Source: SpSt-28 sp036824555 (GTDB lineage Archaea > Aenigmatarchaeota > Aenigmatarchaeia > CG10238-14 > SpSt-28). From it: a DNA stretch of 21,183 bases. This document shows positions 6,928-14,139 of the stretch, in pieces. The translations under genes were made by a program, and so were the position numbers. Numbering within the stretch: the stretch's first letter is position 1; every line of letters starts with the position of its first letter. The DNA is taken from assembly GCA_036824555.1 (NCBI GenBank), contig DAISZX010000005.1, positions 1 to 21,183 on the forward strand. Direction: 5' to 3'. The notes below the pieces were generated by a model that saw only the letters and a list, made by a program, of their open reading frames with translations, ran no database searches and was not told the origin of the DNA.

Positions 6928-6968
6928 GGTTTCAAAATGTGAAACCAAAGCTTAAATAAGGTTTCACC
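6928..6968. promoter_or_regulatory. Operator-like palindrome and third half-site in the divergent promoter
   Basis: GGTTTCA at 6928-6934 and TGAAACC at 6940-6946 form a perfect 7-bp inverted repeat with a 5-base centre. A third half-site, GGTTTCACC, lies at 6960-6968. The plus-strand promoter (AAAGCTTAAATAA, 6947-6959) sits exactly between the palindrome and the third site, 34 bases before ATG 6981, and the palindrome also abuts the minus-strand TATA region of the regulator gene. Occupancy would cover the BRE of both promoters and the start region of the redox operon. Confidence 0.7.
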
Positions 6969-6980
6969 TTAAAATTTATC

Positions 6981-8252
6981 ATGCAACTAAGCGAGATTTT
7001 AGAAAGCGAAAGAATCAAAAATGCTAGAAATAGCTTTAAGATAGCATTTCAGACTTATCTCATAAATAGAGAAAAGGCGATGGAAGGAGTGGATTTAGCG
7101 AGACTAAAAAAAGAATTAAGAAGGATAAGAGAATTTTCGATAAAAAATTTACAATTTTTGAAATCTAAGGCCATTGAAAATTTAAAAAAACATGGAATTA
7201 ATGTATTTGAAGCTAGAGACGCTAAAGAGGCTAAAGAAATTCTTTATGATTTAATACCAGCTGGAGAAATTGTTGTGAAGTCGAAGTCTAACGTTATTAA
7301 TGAGATTGGAATTGAAGAATTTAAGGAAAGAAACGAGATTATAGAAACTGATTGCGGTGACTTTTTGGTTCAAATTTGTGAAGAAAGTGGAGTCCATCCT
7401 ATAACTCCAGCTTTACATCTAAAGATTGAAAAAATGGTTGAGGCGATAGAAAAAAAGTTTGGGGTAAAGTTGGAGAAAAAACCAGAGGAGATAGTTAAAT
7501 GGGTTAAGAATTATTTGAGGGAAAAAATATACAGAGCAAAAATAGGATTGACGGGAGCTAACATTATCTCTGCAGACGGTAGCATTTTTATCATTGAGAA
7601 TGAAGGCAATATTTCTCTCGTTTCAAGACTACCAGAAAAGCACATTATAGTTGCAAGTATTGATAAAATAGTCTCAAGTAATGAAGATGGTATGATAATT
7701 TGTAAGGCCTTAGCGATTTATGGTAGTGGTGCCTCTATGCCAACTTATATAAATGTGATTTCTTCACCCAGCAAAACTGCTGATATTCAAAAGCAGATTG
7801 TTTATGGTGCTCATGGCCCAAAAGAAGTTTATCTAATTCTTTTGGACAATGGGAGAAGCAAGGCGATAGAAAATGGTTTAGAAGAGATCTTATACTGTAT
7901 AAACTGTGGCTCTTGTTTATACTTTTGCCCAGTCTATAGACAAATTTTTGATAATTATGGATACAAATATTTTGGTGGCAGAGGGATCAGCTTAGTTTAT
8001 CTCATTTTTGGAATTGAAAAAGCTTTTGATAGTGGATTATTCTATTGCACTACATGCTCAGCTTGTAAAGAAGAGTGTCCTCTGGATATTGATGTTCCTC
8101 ACTTGATAAAGAAAATTAGAGAGATTGCGGCAAAGAATAATTTGACTACAAAAACTAATCTTGGAATGATAGAAAATTTGGAAAGCGTTGGAAACCCCTT
8201 TGGAGAAGCCCCAAAAGAGGGGGTAATTCCGGAAAAATTGTATTGCTGCTAG
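6981..8252 (+). CDS. LutB-like LUD-domain iron-sulfur protein
   Basis: 423 residues. The first 290 or so are an LUD domain (segments VKSKSNVINEIGIEE, LTGANIISADGSIFIIENEGN, GPKEVYLILLDNGR). Two ferredoxin-type [4Fe-4S] motifs follow: CINCGSCLYFCP from Cys306 and CTTCSACKEECP from Cys356. The tail runs through VGNPFGEAP, a motif common just before HdrB/CCG modules, and ends in a Cys-Cys pair. Known: LutB works with LutA and LutC in lactate oxidation; such proteins pass electrons from an organic substrate to Fe-S and CCG partners. No LutC or lactate permease is in the window, so lactate is not supported. First gene of a three-gene operon under the palindrome promoter. Confidence 0.88.
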   Translation: MQLSEILESERIKNARNSFKIAFQTYLINREKAMEGVDLARLKKELRRIREFSIKNLQFLKSKAIENLKKHGINVFEARDAKEAKEILYDLIPAGEIVVKSKSNVINEIGIEEFKERNEIIETDCGDFLVQICEESGVHPITPALHLKIEKMVEAIEKKFGVKLEKKPEEIVKWVKNYLREKIYRAKIGLTGANIISADGSIFIIENEGNISLVSRLPEKHIIVASIDKIVSSNEDGMIICKALAIYGSGASMPTYINVISSPSKTADIQKQIVYGAHGPKEVYLILLDNGRSKAIENGLEEILYCINCGSCLYFCPVYRQIFDNYGYKYFGGRGISLVYLIFGIEKAFDSGLFYCTTCSACKEECPLDIDVPHLIKKIREIAAKNNLTTKTNLGMIENLESVGNPFGEAPKEGVIPEKLYCC

Positions 8253-8261
8253 GGTGAGCAA

Positions 8262-9605
8262 ATGAAGGATGCAAAAATTTTGGCTTTACTTGCTTTTGTT
8301 TTAATCGTTTTCATATCCGACTTACCAATTGTCCTTTCTGAAAATGAGGGAAGCGTTTGTATATATTTCTTTTATAGTAGCAGCTGCCCGCATTGCATTA
8401 GAGAAAAATCATTTTTGGAGGAGCTCTCTCAAAGATACTCTATAGAGCTGTATAAGTTTGAAATTAGCATGCCAGAGAATTCAAAAATTTGGGAAGAGAT
8501 TTGCAAAATTTATGATACCAGACCTATTGCAGTTCCGATGACCTTTATAGGAAGAAAAGTCTTTATAGGTTTTACTCAAGGTGACCAAGAGATTTTCAAT
8601 CCTCAATACAATGCCTACATTGGCTATAGTGGTTTGATTGAAAGAACTGTAAGGGAATACGCAGAAAGTGGTGGAGTAGATTGTCCTCTCTTGGTTAATG
8701 CTTCAGCAGTAAAGATTTTTGAAGGAGAAAAAGCGATTTATAAAAAGTTAATGGTGATTATTGCTGCTTTTCTTGCAATCGGATTATTTTCTTTTTTATC
8801 TTATAAGGGTAAGCTCAAAGTCAAGAAAAGAAAGGGATTTATTGCACTAATCTTGACTCATCTTTTAATGACACCATTTATAGCTCTGGCTGATCAACCA
8901 ATTTTGAGAGGTGATGTTGGGAATGAGGTATCCCTTTTCCTCCTGGGTATGCTTTTGGGAATACTCGATGGAGCTTTCAATCCCTGCGCACTCTCAACGT
9001 TTTTCTTTCTTGTTGCTTATCTTTTAAGCATAGGGTCAAAAAGAAAGTGTTTAGTTATCGGACTAGTTTATTCTACGATGATTTTTATAGTTTACACTTT
9101 ATTCATGCTCGGTTTTTTGAATTTAATACAGTATTCTGGAAAAATTTCCACCATTAAAAAGATAACTGGTATACTACTCTTTTTCTTCGGAGCGATAAAA
9201 ATAAAAGATTTCTTACTTCCTGGAAAATGGTTTTCCTTAGAAATTCCAAGATTTTTTTCTCCATATATAGAAAGTTTGGTAAAGGCAGCAACAACATCTT
9301 CTGCTATAATTCTTGGTCTATTGGTAGCTTTAGTAGAAATACCATGTGCCGGAGCTTTCCCATTCTTTTACACAACGCTGCTTGCGTCAAAAGGAATTTA
9401 TGGTATTGGAAATATTTTATACATAATTTGGTATAACATTTTTTTCGTTTCACCTTTGATTTTGCTAACGATTTTGTTTTATCTAGGAATCTCTAAAGTA
9501 GAAGAAGCGGAAAAAAGAAGGAAAGAATTAAGAAATTACATGAAGTTGATATCAGGTATGATAATGATTTTGTTGGGAGCTTTATTGTTTGTTGGGTGGG
9601 TTTAA
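8262..9605 (+). CDS. Thioredoxin-CcdA (DsbD-like) fusion protein
   Basis: 447 residues. A signal peptide/anchor at about 5-27 is followed by an extracytoplasmic thioredoxin-like domain with active site SSSCPHC (near residue 42) and a VPMTFIGRKV stretch holding the cis-proline. One membrane span near 160-180 leads to a CcdA domain with the two hallmark cysteine motifs, FNPCALSTF and EIPCAGAFPF. Known: CcdA/DsbD moves reducing equivalents from cytoplasmic thiols across the membrane; the attached thioredoxin domain would be the outside acceptor. Here it lies between two cytosolic Fe-S genes, so its electron donor may be those proteins or thioredoxin. A GGGTGA site precedes ATG 8262, and the next gene abuts its stop. 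Confidence 0.9.
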   Translation: MKDAKILALLAFVLIVFISDLPIVLSENEGSVCIYFFYSSSCPHCIREKSFLEELSQRYSIELYKFEISMPENSKIWEEICKIYDTRPIAVPMTFIGRKVFIGFTQGDQEIFNPQYNAYIGYSGLIERTVREYAESGGVDCPLLVNASAVKIFEGEKAIYKKLMVIIAAFLAIGLFSFLSYKGKLKVKKRKGFIALILTHLLMTPFIALADQPILRGDVGNEVSLFLLGMLLGILDGAFNPCALSTFFFLVAYLLSIGSKRKCLVIGLVYSTMIFIVYTLFMLGFLNLIQYSGKISTIKKITGILLFFFGAIKIKDFLLPGKWFSLEIPRFFSPYIESLVKAATTSSAIILGLLVALVEIPCAGAFPFFYTTLLASKGIYGIGNILYIIWYNIFFVSPLILLTILFYLGISKVEEAEKRRKELRNYMKLISGMIMILLGALLFVGWV

Positions 9606-10334
9606 GTGAAAATTTTAGATAAGATTCTTGGAGGAAATGTAGTTTACTATCCGGGATGCTTAACTAAGTTTGTCGGGAAAGAGTTAAAGGAGAATTATGA
9701 AAGAATATTGAGAAGTATTGGAATTGATTTTATAGAATTGAAGGAGAGGGAAGTCTGTTGCGGATCTCCTGCATTAAATGCTGGCTATAGAGAGGTAGCG
9801 GAAGATTTGATGAGAAAGAATTATAGAGTGTTTAAAGAGCATAGAGTATTTAAAATAATATCAAACTGTCCAGCATGCTGCAAAACGTTTTCTCACGATT
9901 ATCCTTCTCTTATTAAAGAATGGGACATAGATGTTGAACATACAAGCCAAACGGTTTTAAAAGCTATTAAAGAAGGAAAATTGAGGTTAAGAAAAAAGAT
10001 TGAGAAAAAGATAACTTTTCATGACCCATGTTACTTGGGTAGATACTTAAAGATTTTCGAGGAACCGAGAAAAATATTGGAATTTATTGGATGCAGCATT
10101 GTTGAAATGAAATTCAGTAGGGAAAGTTCTTTTTGTTGTGGTGGGGGTGGTGGAGTTCAGTCAAATTATCCTGAGTTAGCAGATAAAATAGCGAAAGAGA
10201 GAATAGAGCATGCCATAGAAACAAGGGCCGACGCTTTAGTAACTAGCTGCCCACTTTGCTATTATCACTTAAAGAAAAATTCAAGAGAAATTAAGGTTTT
10301 CGAAATTTCCCAACTACTAGTTAAATGCATATGA
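9606..10334 (+). CDS. Double CCG-domain Fe-S protein (LutA / HdrB-like)
   Basis: 242 residues with two complete cysteine-rich CCG domains. First: YYPGC near the start, CCGSPALNAG near 54, and NCPACC near 96. Second: HDPCYLGR near 140, CCGGGGG near 178, and SCPLC near 217. Known: such domains bind unusual [4Fe-4S] clusters in HdrB, GlpC and LutA, where they reduce disulfides or pass electrons from flavin/Fe-S partners. Inference: it pairs with the LutB-like protein at 6981, the two together resembling an HdrC-HdrB or LutB-LutA unit, and may exchange electrons with the CcdA encoded between them. The GTG start abuts the previous stop; GGGTGGG lies just before it. Confidence 0.9.
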   Translation: MKILDKILGGNVVYYPGCLTKFVGKELKENYERILRSIGIDFIELKEREVCCGSPALNAGYREVAEDLMRKNYRVFKEHRVFKIISNCPACCKTFSHDYPSLIKEWDIDVEHTSQTVLKAIKEGKLRLRKKIEKKITFHDPCYLGRYLKIFEEPRKILEFIGCSIVEMKFSRESSFCCGGGGGVQSNYPELADKIAKERIEHAIETRADALVTSCPLCYYHLKKNSREIKVFEISQLLVKCI

Positions 10335-10364
10335 CTTTTTATATTCAAAAATATTAAAGAAAAT

Positions 10365-10988
10365 ATGAATGAAACAGCCATCATCGATTCTATATATCGT
10401 TCTTTCGTTTCTTATACACCAAACTTACTAGGGTTTTTCTTGCTCCTATTTCTCGGATACGGAATCGGCAAATTAATTGGAAAGATTGTTGAGGAAATTG
10501 TGAAGAGGTCAAAGATAGAGAATACTATTTTCAAAGGAAAACCGATTTTTCCTCTTTCCTCCATCTTCTCAATATTGATTTCTTGGGGTATCTATATTCT
10601 TTTTCTAAAGGCTGGAGTGGATCTTCTAGGAATAAAAGCGATTTCTGATATTCTTTCCTCCATACTTTACTTCATTCCAAAATTTTTGGCATTCATTACA
10701 GTTTTCATTGTCGGTTATGTCCTCTCGGAATACTTGAGAGTTAGCATAGAGAGAAGCGATATAGAATACAAAAGAATTGCGGGAAAAATCGCTTTCTGGT
10801 TCGGTCTGTATGTTTCTGCATTAATAGCCTTACCTATAATAGGAATAGATGTATTTATTTTACAAGTTTTACTCATTGTTGTGGTAGTAGTTCTTCTTTT
10901 ACCAATTTCAGCAGGACTAGCATTGGCTATAAAAGACGAGATTAGACCAATAATAAGAAAGCATCTAAGAAAATTTTCTAAAATTTAA
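10365..10988 (+). CDS. MscS-type TM-helix membrane protein without beta domain
   Basis: 207 residues with about five hydrophobic spans. The first (PNLLGFFLLLFLGYGIGKLIGKIVEEIVKR) and the later ones match the 'conserved TM helix' repeat (PF05552 type) seen in proteins related to mechanosensitive channels. The soluble beta domain that MscS channels need is absent, so it may be a small relative or a subunit rather than a full channel. The tail GLALAIKDEIRPIIRKHLRK is amphipathic. It has its own TATA-like TTTTTATATTC about 25 bases before ATG 10365, so it need not belong to the redox operon. Confidence 0.7.
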   Translation: MNETAIIDSIYRSFVSYTPNLLGFFLLLFLGYGIGKLIGKIVEEIVKRSKIENTIFKGKPIFPLSSIFSILISWGIYILFLKAGVDLLGIKAISDILSSILYFIPKFLAFITVFIVGYVLSEYLRVSIERSDIEYKRIAGKIAFWFGLYVSALIALPIIGIDVFILQVLLIVVVVVLLLPISAGLALAIKDEIRPIIRKHLRKFSKI

Positions 10989-11011
10989 GCTCATCTATTA
11001 AAGTTAATTAA

Positions 11012-11743
11012 ATGAGGAGAGAACCAGCGGTAAAGGTTAGAATAAGCGATATCAAAAACGGAAGATTCTTCCCTGGTGAAAAAGAGAGTATGAAACCGAG
11101 CTACTTACTTACAACGTTTGGTAGAAAAATATCTAGAGTTAACTTATTTGCAACAGTAACTGATAAATTTGTTAATGAAGACGAAACTTATGTTTCTCTT
11201 ACTTTGGATGACGGAACAGGTTCTATAAAGGCGAAAGCATTTAGGGATGTTGTGAGGCTTGTGAAAAATTTGGAAATTGGTGATATGGTAATAATTATTG
11301 GAAAGATAAGAGAGTGGGGTGACGATTTTTACATAAGCGTTGAAGTTGCGAGAAAAATAGAGGACCCAAACTACGAAATTTATAGAAAATTGGAGCTTAT
11401 AAAAGAAATTTTGCCATACAAAAGAATGATTATTGAGCTCAAGAGTATGAGAGAAAGAATGAGCGAAGAGGAATTCATCAAAGAGGCGAAGAAGAAATTT
11501 GGGGTTGATGATGAGACTATTAGATTTTTGTTGGAAAGTGAAAGGGAGGAGGAGAAGGACTACAAAGCGGAAGTTCTAAAAATTGTTAAAGAGTTGGATA
11601 GAGGAAGTGGAGTGGATGTCATACATTTATTTGAAATAATGAAACTACCAGCTCAAACTTTGGATGCCATACTTACTGAATTGATTTCTGATGGAAAAAT
11701 AGAGGAAGTGGAAGCCGGAAGAATTAGAGTTAAGGTGGGATAG
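11012..11743 (+). CDS. RPA32-like single-stranded DNA-binding protein
   Basis: 243 residues. An OB-fold spans about 35-125 (RKISRVNLFATVTDKFVNEDETYVSLTLDDGTGSIKAKAFRD, then IGDMVIIIGKIREWGDDFYISVEVARKI). A helical, charged linker follows, and a winged helix closes the protein at about 185-243 (VLKIVKELDRGSGVDVIHLFEIMKLPAQTLDAILTELISDGKIEEVEAGRIRV). This OB plus C-terminal winged-helix layout is that of RPA32/RPA2, which protects single-stranded DNA in replication and repair. No separate RPA41/RPA70 gene lies in the window. It heads an operon with aIF2-beta, which starts on the base after its stop. Confidence 0.85.
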   Translation: MRREPAVKVRISDIKNGRFFPGEKESMKPSYLLTTFGRKISRVNLFATVTDKFVNEDETYVSLTLDDGTGSIKAKAFRDVVRLVKNLEIGDMVIIIGKIREWGDDFYISVEVARKIEDPNYEIYRKLELIKEILPYKRMIIELKSMRERMSEEEFIKEAKKKFGVDDETIRFLLESEREEEKDYKAEVLKIVKELDRGSGVDVIHLFEIMKLPAQTLDAILTELISDGKIEEVEAGRIRVKVG

Positions 11744-12139
11744 ATGAATTACGAGGAAATGCTTGAAGAGGCCTTTAAAAAAATCGTTAAAAAAGAGAGT
11801 AGAGACAGGTTTCAAATTCCACAAATAGAAGGAGAAGTTCAAGGGTCAAGATTTATAGTTAAAAATTTTAAGAAAATCGCTGAGTACTTAAAAAGAGATC
11901 CTAAACATCTTGCAAAACAGCTGTTACTTTCTCTCGCAGCTTCTGGCAGCATAGATGGAGAAAGCTTAGTCATTAATTCAAAAGTTAAGAAAGAAATGGT
12001 TCAGAAAAAACTAGAGGAGTATATTAAGAAGTATGTTATGTGTAAAATATGCAACGAGCCCGATACCAAATTGATAAAAGAGGATAGGATTTATTTTATT
12101 CAATGCGATGCTTGTGGTGCGAGGTATGTCGCAAAATAG
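11744..12139 (+). CDS. Translation initiation factor aIF2 subunit beta
   Basis: 131 residues, normal archaeal length. It is the beta part of the heterotrimer that carries Met-tRNAi to the 30S subunit. The N-terminal helix (YEEMLEEAFKKI) for aIF2-gamma contact is followed by the alpha-beta core (RFIVKNFKKIAEYLKRDPKHLAKQLLLSLAASGSIDGESLVI) and a four-cysteine zinc ribbon (CKIC, then CDACG) at the C-terminus. The start abuts the stop of the RPA32-like gene and its end overlaps the DUF424 gene. Confidence 0.96.
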   Translation: MNYEEMLEEAFKKIVKKESRDRFQIPQIEGEVQGSRFIVKNFKKIAEYLKRDPKHLAKQLLLSLAASGSIDGESLVINSKVKKEMVQKKLEEYIKKYVMCKICNEPDTKLIKEDRIYFIQCDACGARYVAK

Positions 12140-12434
12140 ATTTTGGTGCAAAGTTATTAGAACTAAGTTCGAGGTTTTAGTTGCAATTTGCGATGAGGAT
12201 ATTGTTGGAAAGGAAATAGAAATTGAGAAAGGATTTAAGATTGTTGCCAGCGAAAGGTTCTATAAAGAGAAGTTGATAGATGAGTTGGAAGCTTTGAAGT
12301 TAATGGAGGAGGCAACTGTGGGAAATCTTCTTGGAGAAAAAATCGTTAAGTTTGCAATAGAGAAAAACATTATTTCTCCTGAAAGTGTAATTTTAATCGG
12401 TGAAATACCTCATGCTCAATTTGTTAAAATCTAG
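12126..12434 (+). CDS. DUF424 family protein
   Basis: 102 residues from ATG 12126 (an ATG at 12108 is also in frame). It shows the DUF424 pattern: FWCKVIRTKFEVLVAICDEDIVGKEIE at the start, ERFYKEKLIDELEALKLMEEATVGNLLGEKIVKFAI in the middle, and SVILIGEIPHAQF at the end. Known: this small archaeal family is commonly encoded next to aIF2-beta; its role is unproven but likely tied to translation. The 14-base overlap with aIF2-beta and the GGTGCGAGG stretch before the ATG point to coupled translation. Confidence 0.85.
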   Translation: MSQNRFWCKVIRTKFEVLVAICDEDIVGKEIEIEKGFKIVASERFYKEKLIDELEALKLMEEATVGNLLGEKIVKFAIEKNIISPESVILIGEIPHAQFVKI

Positions 12435-12807
12435 AAAGGCTCAGTTTTACATAATTTCTGTAGTTGGTATAATAACGATACTATATTCTATTGGAAAGAG
12501 TTTAACTTCGTATTCAATAATAGACACTTCCGAAGTTCCTCTTAGAGACGATTTTTTCGTGTTTAATAATATAGTAGAAAAGACGATAGCAACTTTAAAT
12601 GCAAGCAAAGATTGTGAGGAACTGAAGCTTTATTTGGAAGAGTTTAGAGAGGCAGTAATTAAAGCTTTCACTCCCAAGTTCAGGATAAACTACGAATATA
12701 AGATAATTTCGTGCACCGCTACCTCAGCAACCGTTTCTTTTAATATCACGCTTTACTCTATTTACTCAGAGATTGGAACTACGTTTACAAGAACAGTAAA
12801 TTGGTAG
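12412..12807 (+). CDS. Pilin-like membrane/secreted protein
   Basis: 131 residues. The N-terminus, LLKSRKAQFYIISVVGIITILYSIG, is a short basic head, a KAQ site and one hydrophobic helix, resembling class III (type IV pilin-like) signal sequences of archaea. The remaining 100 residues are a soluble domain with two cysteines (KDCEEL and ISCTAT) that could form a disulfide outside the cell. No family recognised. It overlaps the end of the DUF424 gene, so it is the last gene of the RPA32-like/aIF2-beta operon. Its stop overlaps the 3' end of the RNase P RNA by about two bases, on the opposite strand. A GTG at 12400 is an alternative start. Confidence 0.65.
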   Translation: MLNLLKSRKAQFYIISVVGIITILYSIGKSLTSYSIIDTSEVPLRDDFFVFNNIVEKTIATLNASKDCEELKLYLEEFREAVIKAFTPKFRINYEYKIISCTATSATVSFNITLYSIYSEIGTTFTRTVNW

Positions 12808-13060
12808 GGTGTGCTTTCCATAACCCACCTTCTGTTTTAGGTAGCATTCGTCTAAGCGCCATCTAAGCTTGCATCTCATCGGTTGCATGAGCCCGTTTCA
12901 CCCTTTAGCAAGCAACTCATATTTCAATCATCGTTAGCGCTTGCTAAAGGTCTCGTTTCTGATGCTCATGCAAGGCTTCTCAGCCTTTTTTACCTCGATG
13001 GGTGGAATTTCCTCACCTCCGCTTTTTTGCGGAGGCGAAGCTACCCGGAAAGCTCACCCT
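12806..13060 (-). ncRNA. rnpB: RNase P RNA
   Basis: On the minus strand the ends pair over 14 bases with one A/A mismatch (P1: AGGGTGAGCTTTCC with GGAAAGCACACCCT). In order come conserved region I GAGGAAATTCCACC, an AGAAACGAGACC stretch, AGGGTGAAACGG, TTAGACGAATGC and conserved region V ACAGAAGGTGGGTTATGG. These match, position for position, GAGGAAAGTCCGGG, GGGTGAAAGG, TAGATGAATG and ACAGAACCCGGCTTAT of E. coli M1 RNA. The P4 helix is kept by compensatory change (CCACC/GGTGG here, CCGGG/CCCGG there). Length about 255 bases. Its promoter is the TATA element at 13087-13095. The plus-strand open frame across it is spurious. Confidence 0.93.
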
Positions 13061-13086
13061 ATAAAAAATTATTTCTGAAGCTAAAG

Positions 13087-13095
13087 TATTTAAAG
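13087..13095. promoter_or_regulatory. TATA element between rnpB and the DsbA-like gene
   Basis: The plus strand reads TATTTAAAG and the minus strand CTTTAAATA. It lies about 30 bases before the predicted 5' end of RNase P RNA on the minus strand and about 23 before ATG 13114 on the plus strand. No second TATA-like sequence is evident between the two genes, so one element may serve both directions. Confidence 0.55.
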
Positions 13096-13113
13096 ACATT
13101 TAGGCTAAGTATA

Positions 13114-14139
13114 ATGATGAAAGGAAAAGAAAGAAAGATCGTAATTAAGATACCCTCTCTAGCCCTCAAGGAAAATTTTTGGAAAATAGTTTCGGTGTTT
13201 TTATTGATAGCGCTAGTAGGTAGTCTTTATTTGAATATAACTGGAAAAACCGTATTTCCAATACAAAGGTATTCAGCAAGCGAGATTGGAGAAAAAGTTA
13301 TTAAATTCATAAACAACAATCTAGTTCAACCTGGGACTTCAGCTTCTTTAGTTTCAGTCAGAGACATGGGGAGCTATTATGAAATAGTAACAAACTATCA
13401 AGGGCAACAAATACCCGTTTACGCCTCTAAGGACGGTAAGGTCTTGTTCCTTCAAGCAGTAAGTATGGAAAGATTTGAGCAGACAGTTAGCAGAGAGGTA
13501 CAACAAACTCCAGAAGAAATACCTAAAAGAGAAAAGCCAGATGTTAAGCTATTCATAATGTCTTACTGTCCATTTGGTTTGCAAGCGCTTAAGGCTTTGT
13601 TACCAGTCATGAATTTGCTCAAAGACAAGGCATCCATCTCTCTACACTTTGTGGACTACATTATGCATGGAGAAGAAGAGGTTTACGAAAACTTAAGAAT
13701 GTATTGTATTCAAAAAGAGCAAAGAGAAAGGCTGTACGATTACTTATTGTGCTTCGTTCAAAGTGGAGATTATCAAAAATGCTTGAGAGATGCTAATGTT
13801 GATGTAGAAAAGCTTAACGATTGTATGAATAAAACTGATAAGGAATACAATATTACCAAATTATATCAGGATAAAAGCACATGGTTAAACGGAAGATATC
13901 CCATATTTCCAATAGATAAAGAGCTTAATGAAAGATATGGAGTCAGAGGATCTCCAACGATGATAATAAACGATAAAGAGGTTAGGGTAAGTAGGTCGCC
14001 AGAGGCATTTAAACAAGCAATTTGTAAGGCTTTTGTAGATCCTCCCAAAGAATGTGAACAGACTCTTTCTACAGAAGTAGCATCTCCTGGAATAGGATCA
14101 TTGTCTGGAGGCTCCGTATCTAGTGGTTCTTGCGGATAG
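13114..14139 (+). CDS. Membrane-anchored DsbA-like thioredoxin-fold protein, CPFG site
   Basis: 341 residues from ATG 13114. A membrane anchor sits at about 21-42; a 95-residue extracytoplasmic spacer domain follows, then a thioredoxin fold. Its active-site position reads YCPFG (Cys152 to Gly155), so the second cysteine of CxxC is missing; the cis-proline region is GSPTMIIN near 281. A helical insert (about 195-240) has four cysteines (MYC, LLC, QKC, NDC) and there are more at AICKAF, KECEQT and the terminal GSCG. Inference: an exported thiol protein with its resolving cysteine elsewhere, or an isomerase/reductase. The frame stays open upstream to 12883, but that part is RNase P RNA on the other strand. 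Confidence 0.8.
   Translation: MMKGKERKIVIKIPSLALKENFWKIVSVFLLIALVGSLYLNITGKTVFPIQRYSASEIGEKVIKFINNNLVQPGTSASLVSVRDMGSYYEIVTNYQGQQIPVYASKDGKVLFLQAVSMERFEQTVSREVQQTPEEIPKREKPDVKLFIMSYCPFGLQALKALLPVMNLLKDKASISLHFVDYIMHGEEEVYENLRMYCIQKEQRERLYDYLLCFVQSGDYQKCLRDANVDVEKLNDCMNKTDKEYNITKLYQDKSTWLNGRYPIFPIDKELNERYGVRGSPTMIINDKEVRVSRSPEAFKQAICKAFVDPPKECEQTLSTEVASPGIGSLSGGSVSSGSCG

Noticed and set aside
6981..10334. A lactate-utilisation LutABC operon
   Set aside because: No LutC, no lactate permease, and a CcdA gene lies between the LutB- and LutA-like genes; the substrate is unsupported.
10365..10988. A full MscS mechanosensitive channel
   Set aside because: The pore-following beta domain is absent; only the TM-helix type repeats are visible.
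12883..13113. Upstream 77 codons of the DsbA-like frame as coding sequence
   Set aside because: The sequence is RNase P RNA on the other strand, its amino acids are unlike the rest, and the promoter TATA lies after it, at 13087.
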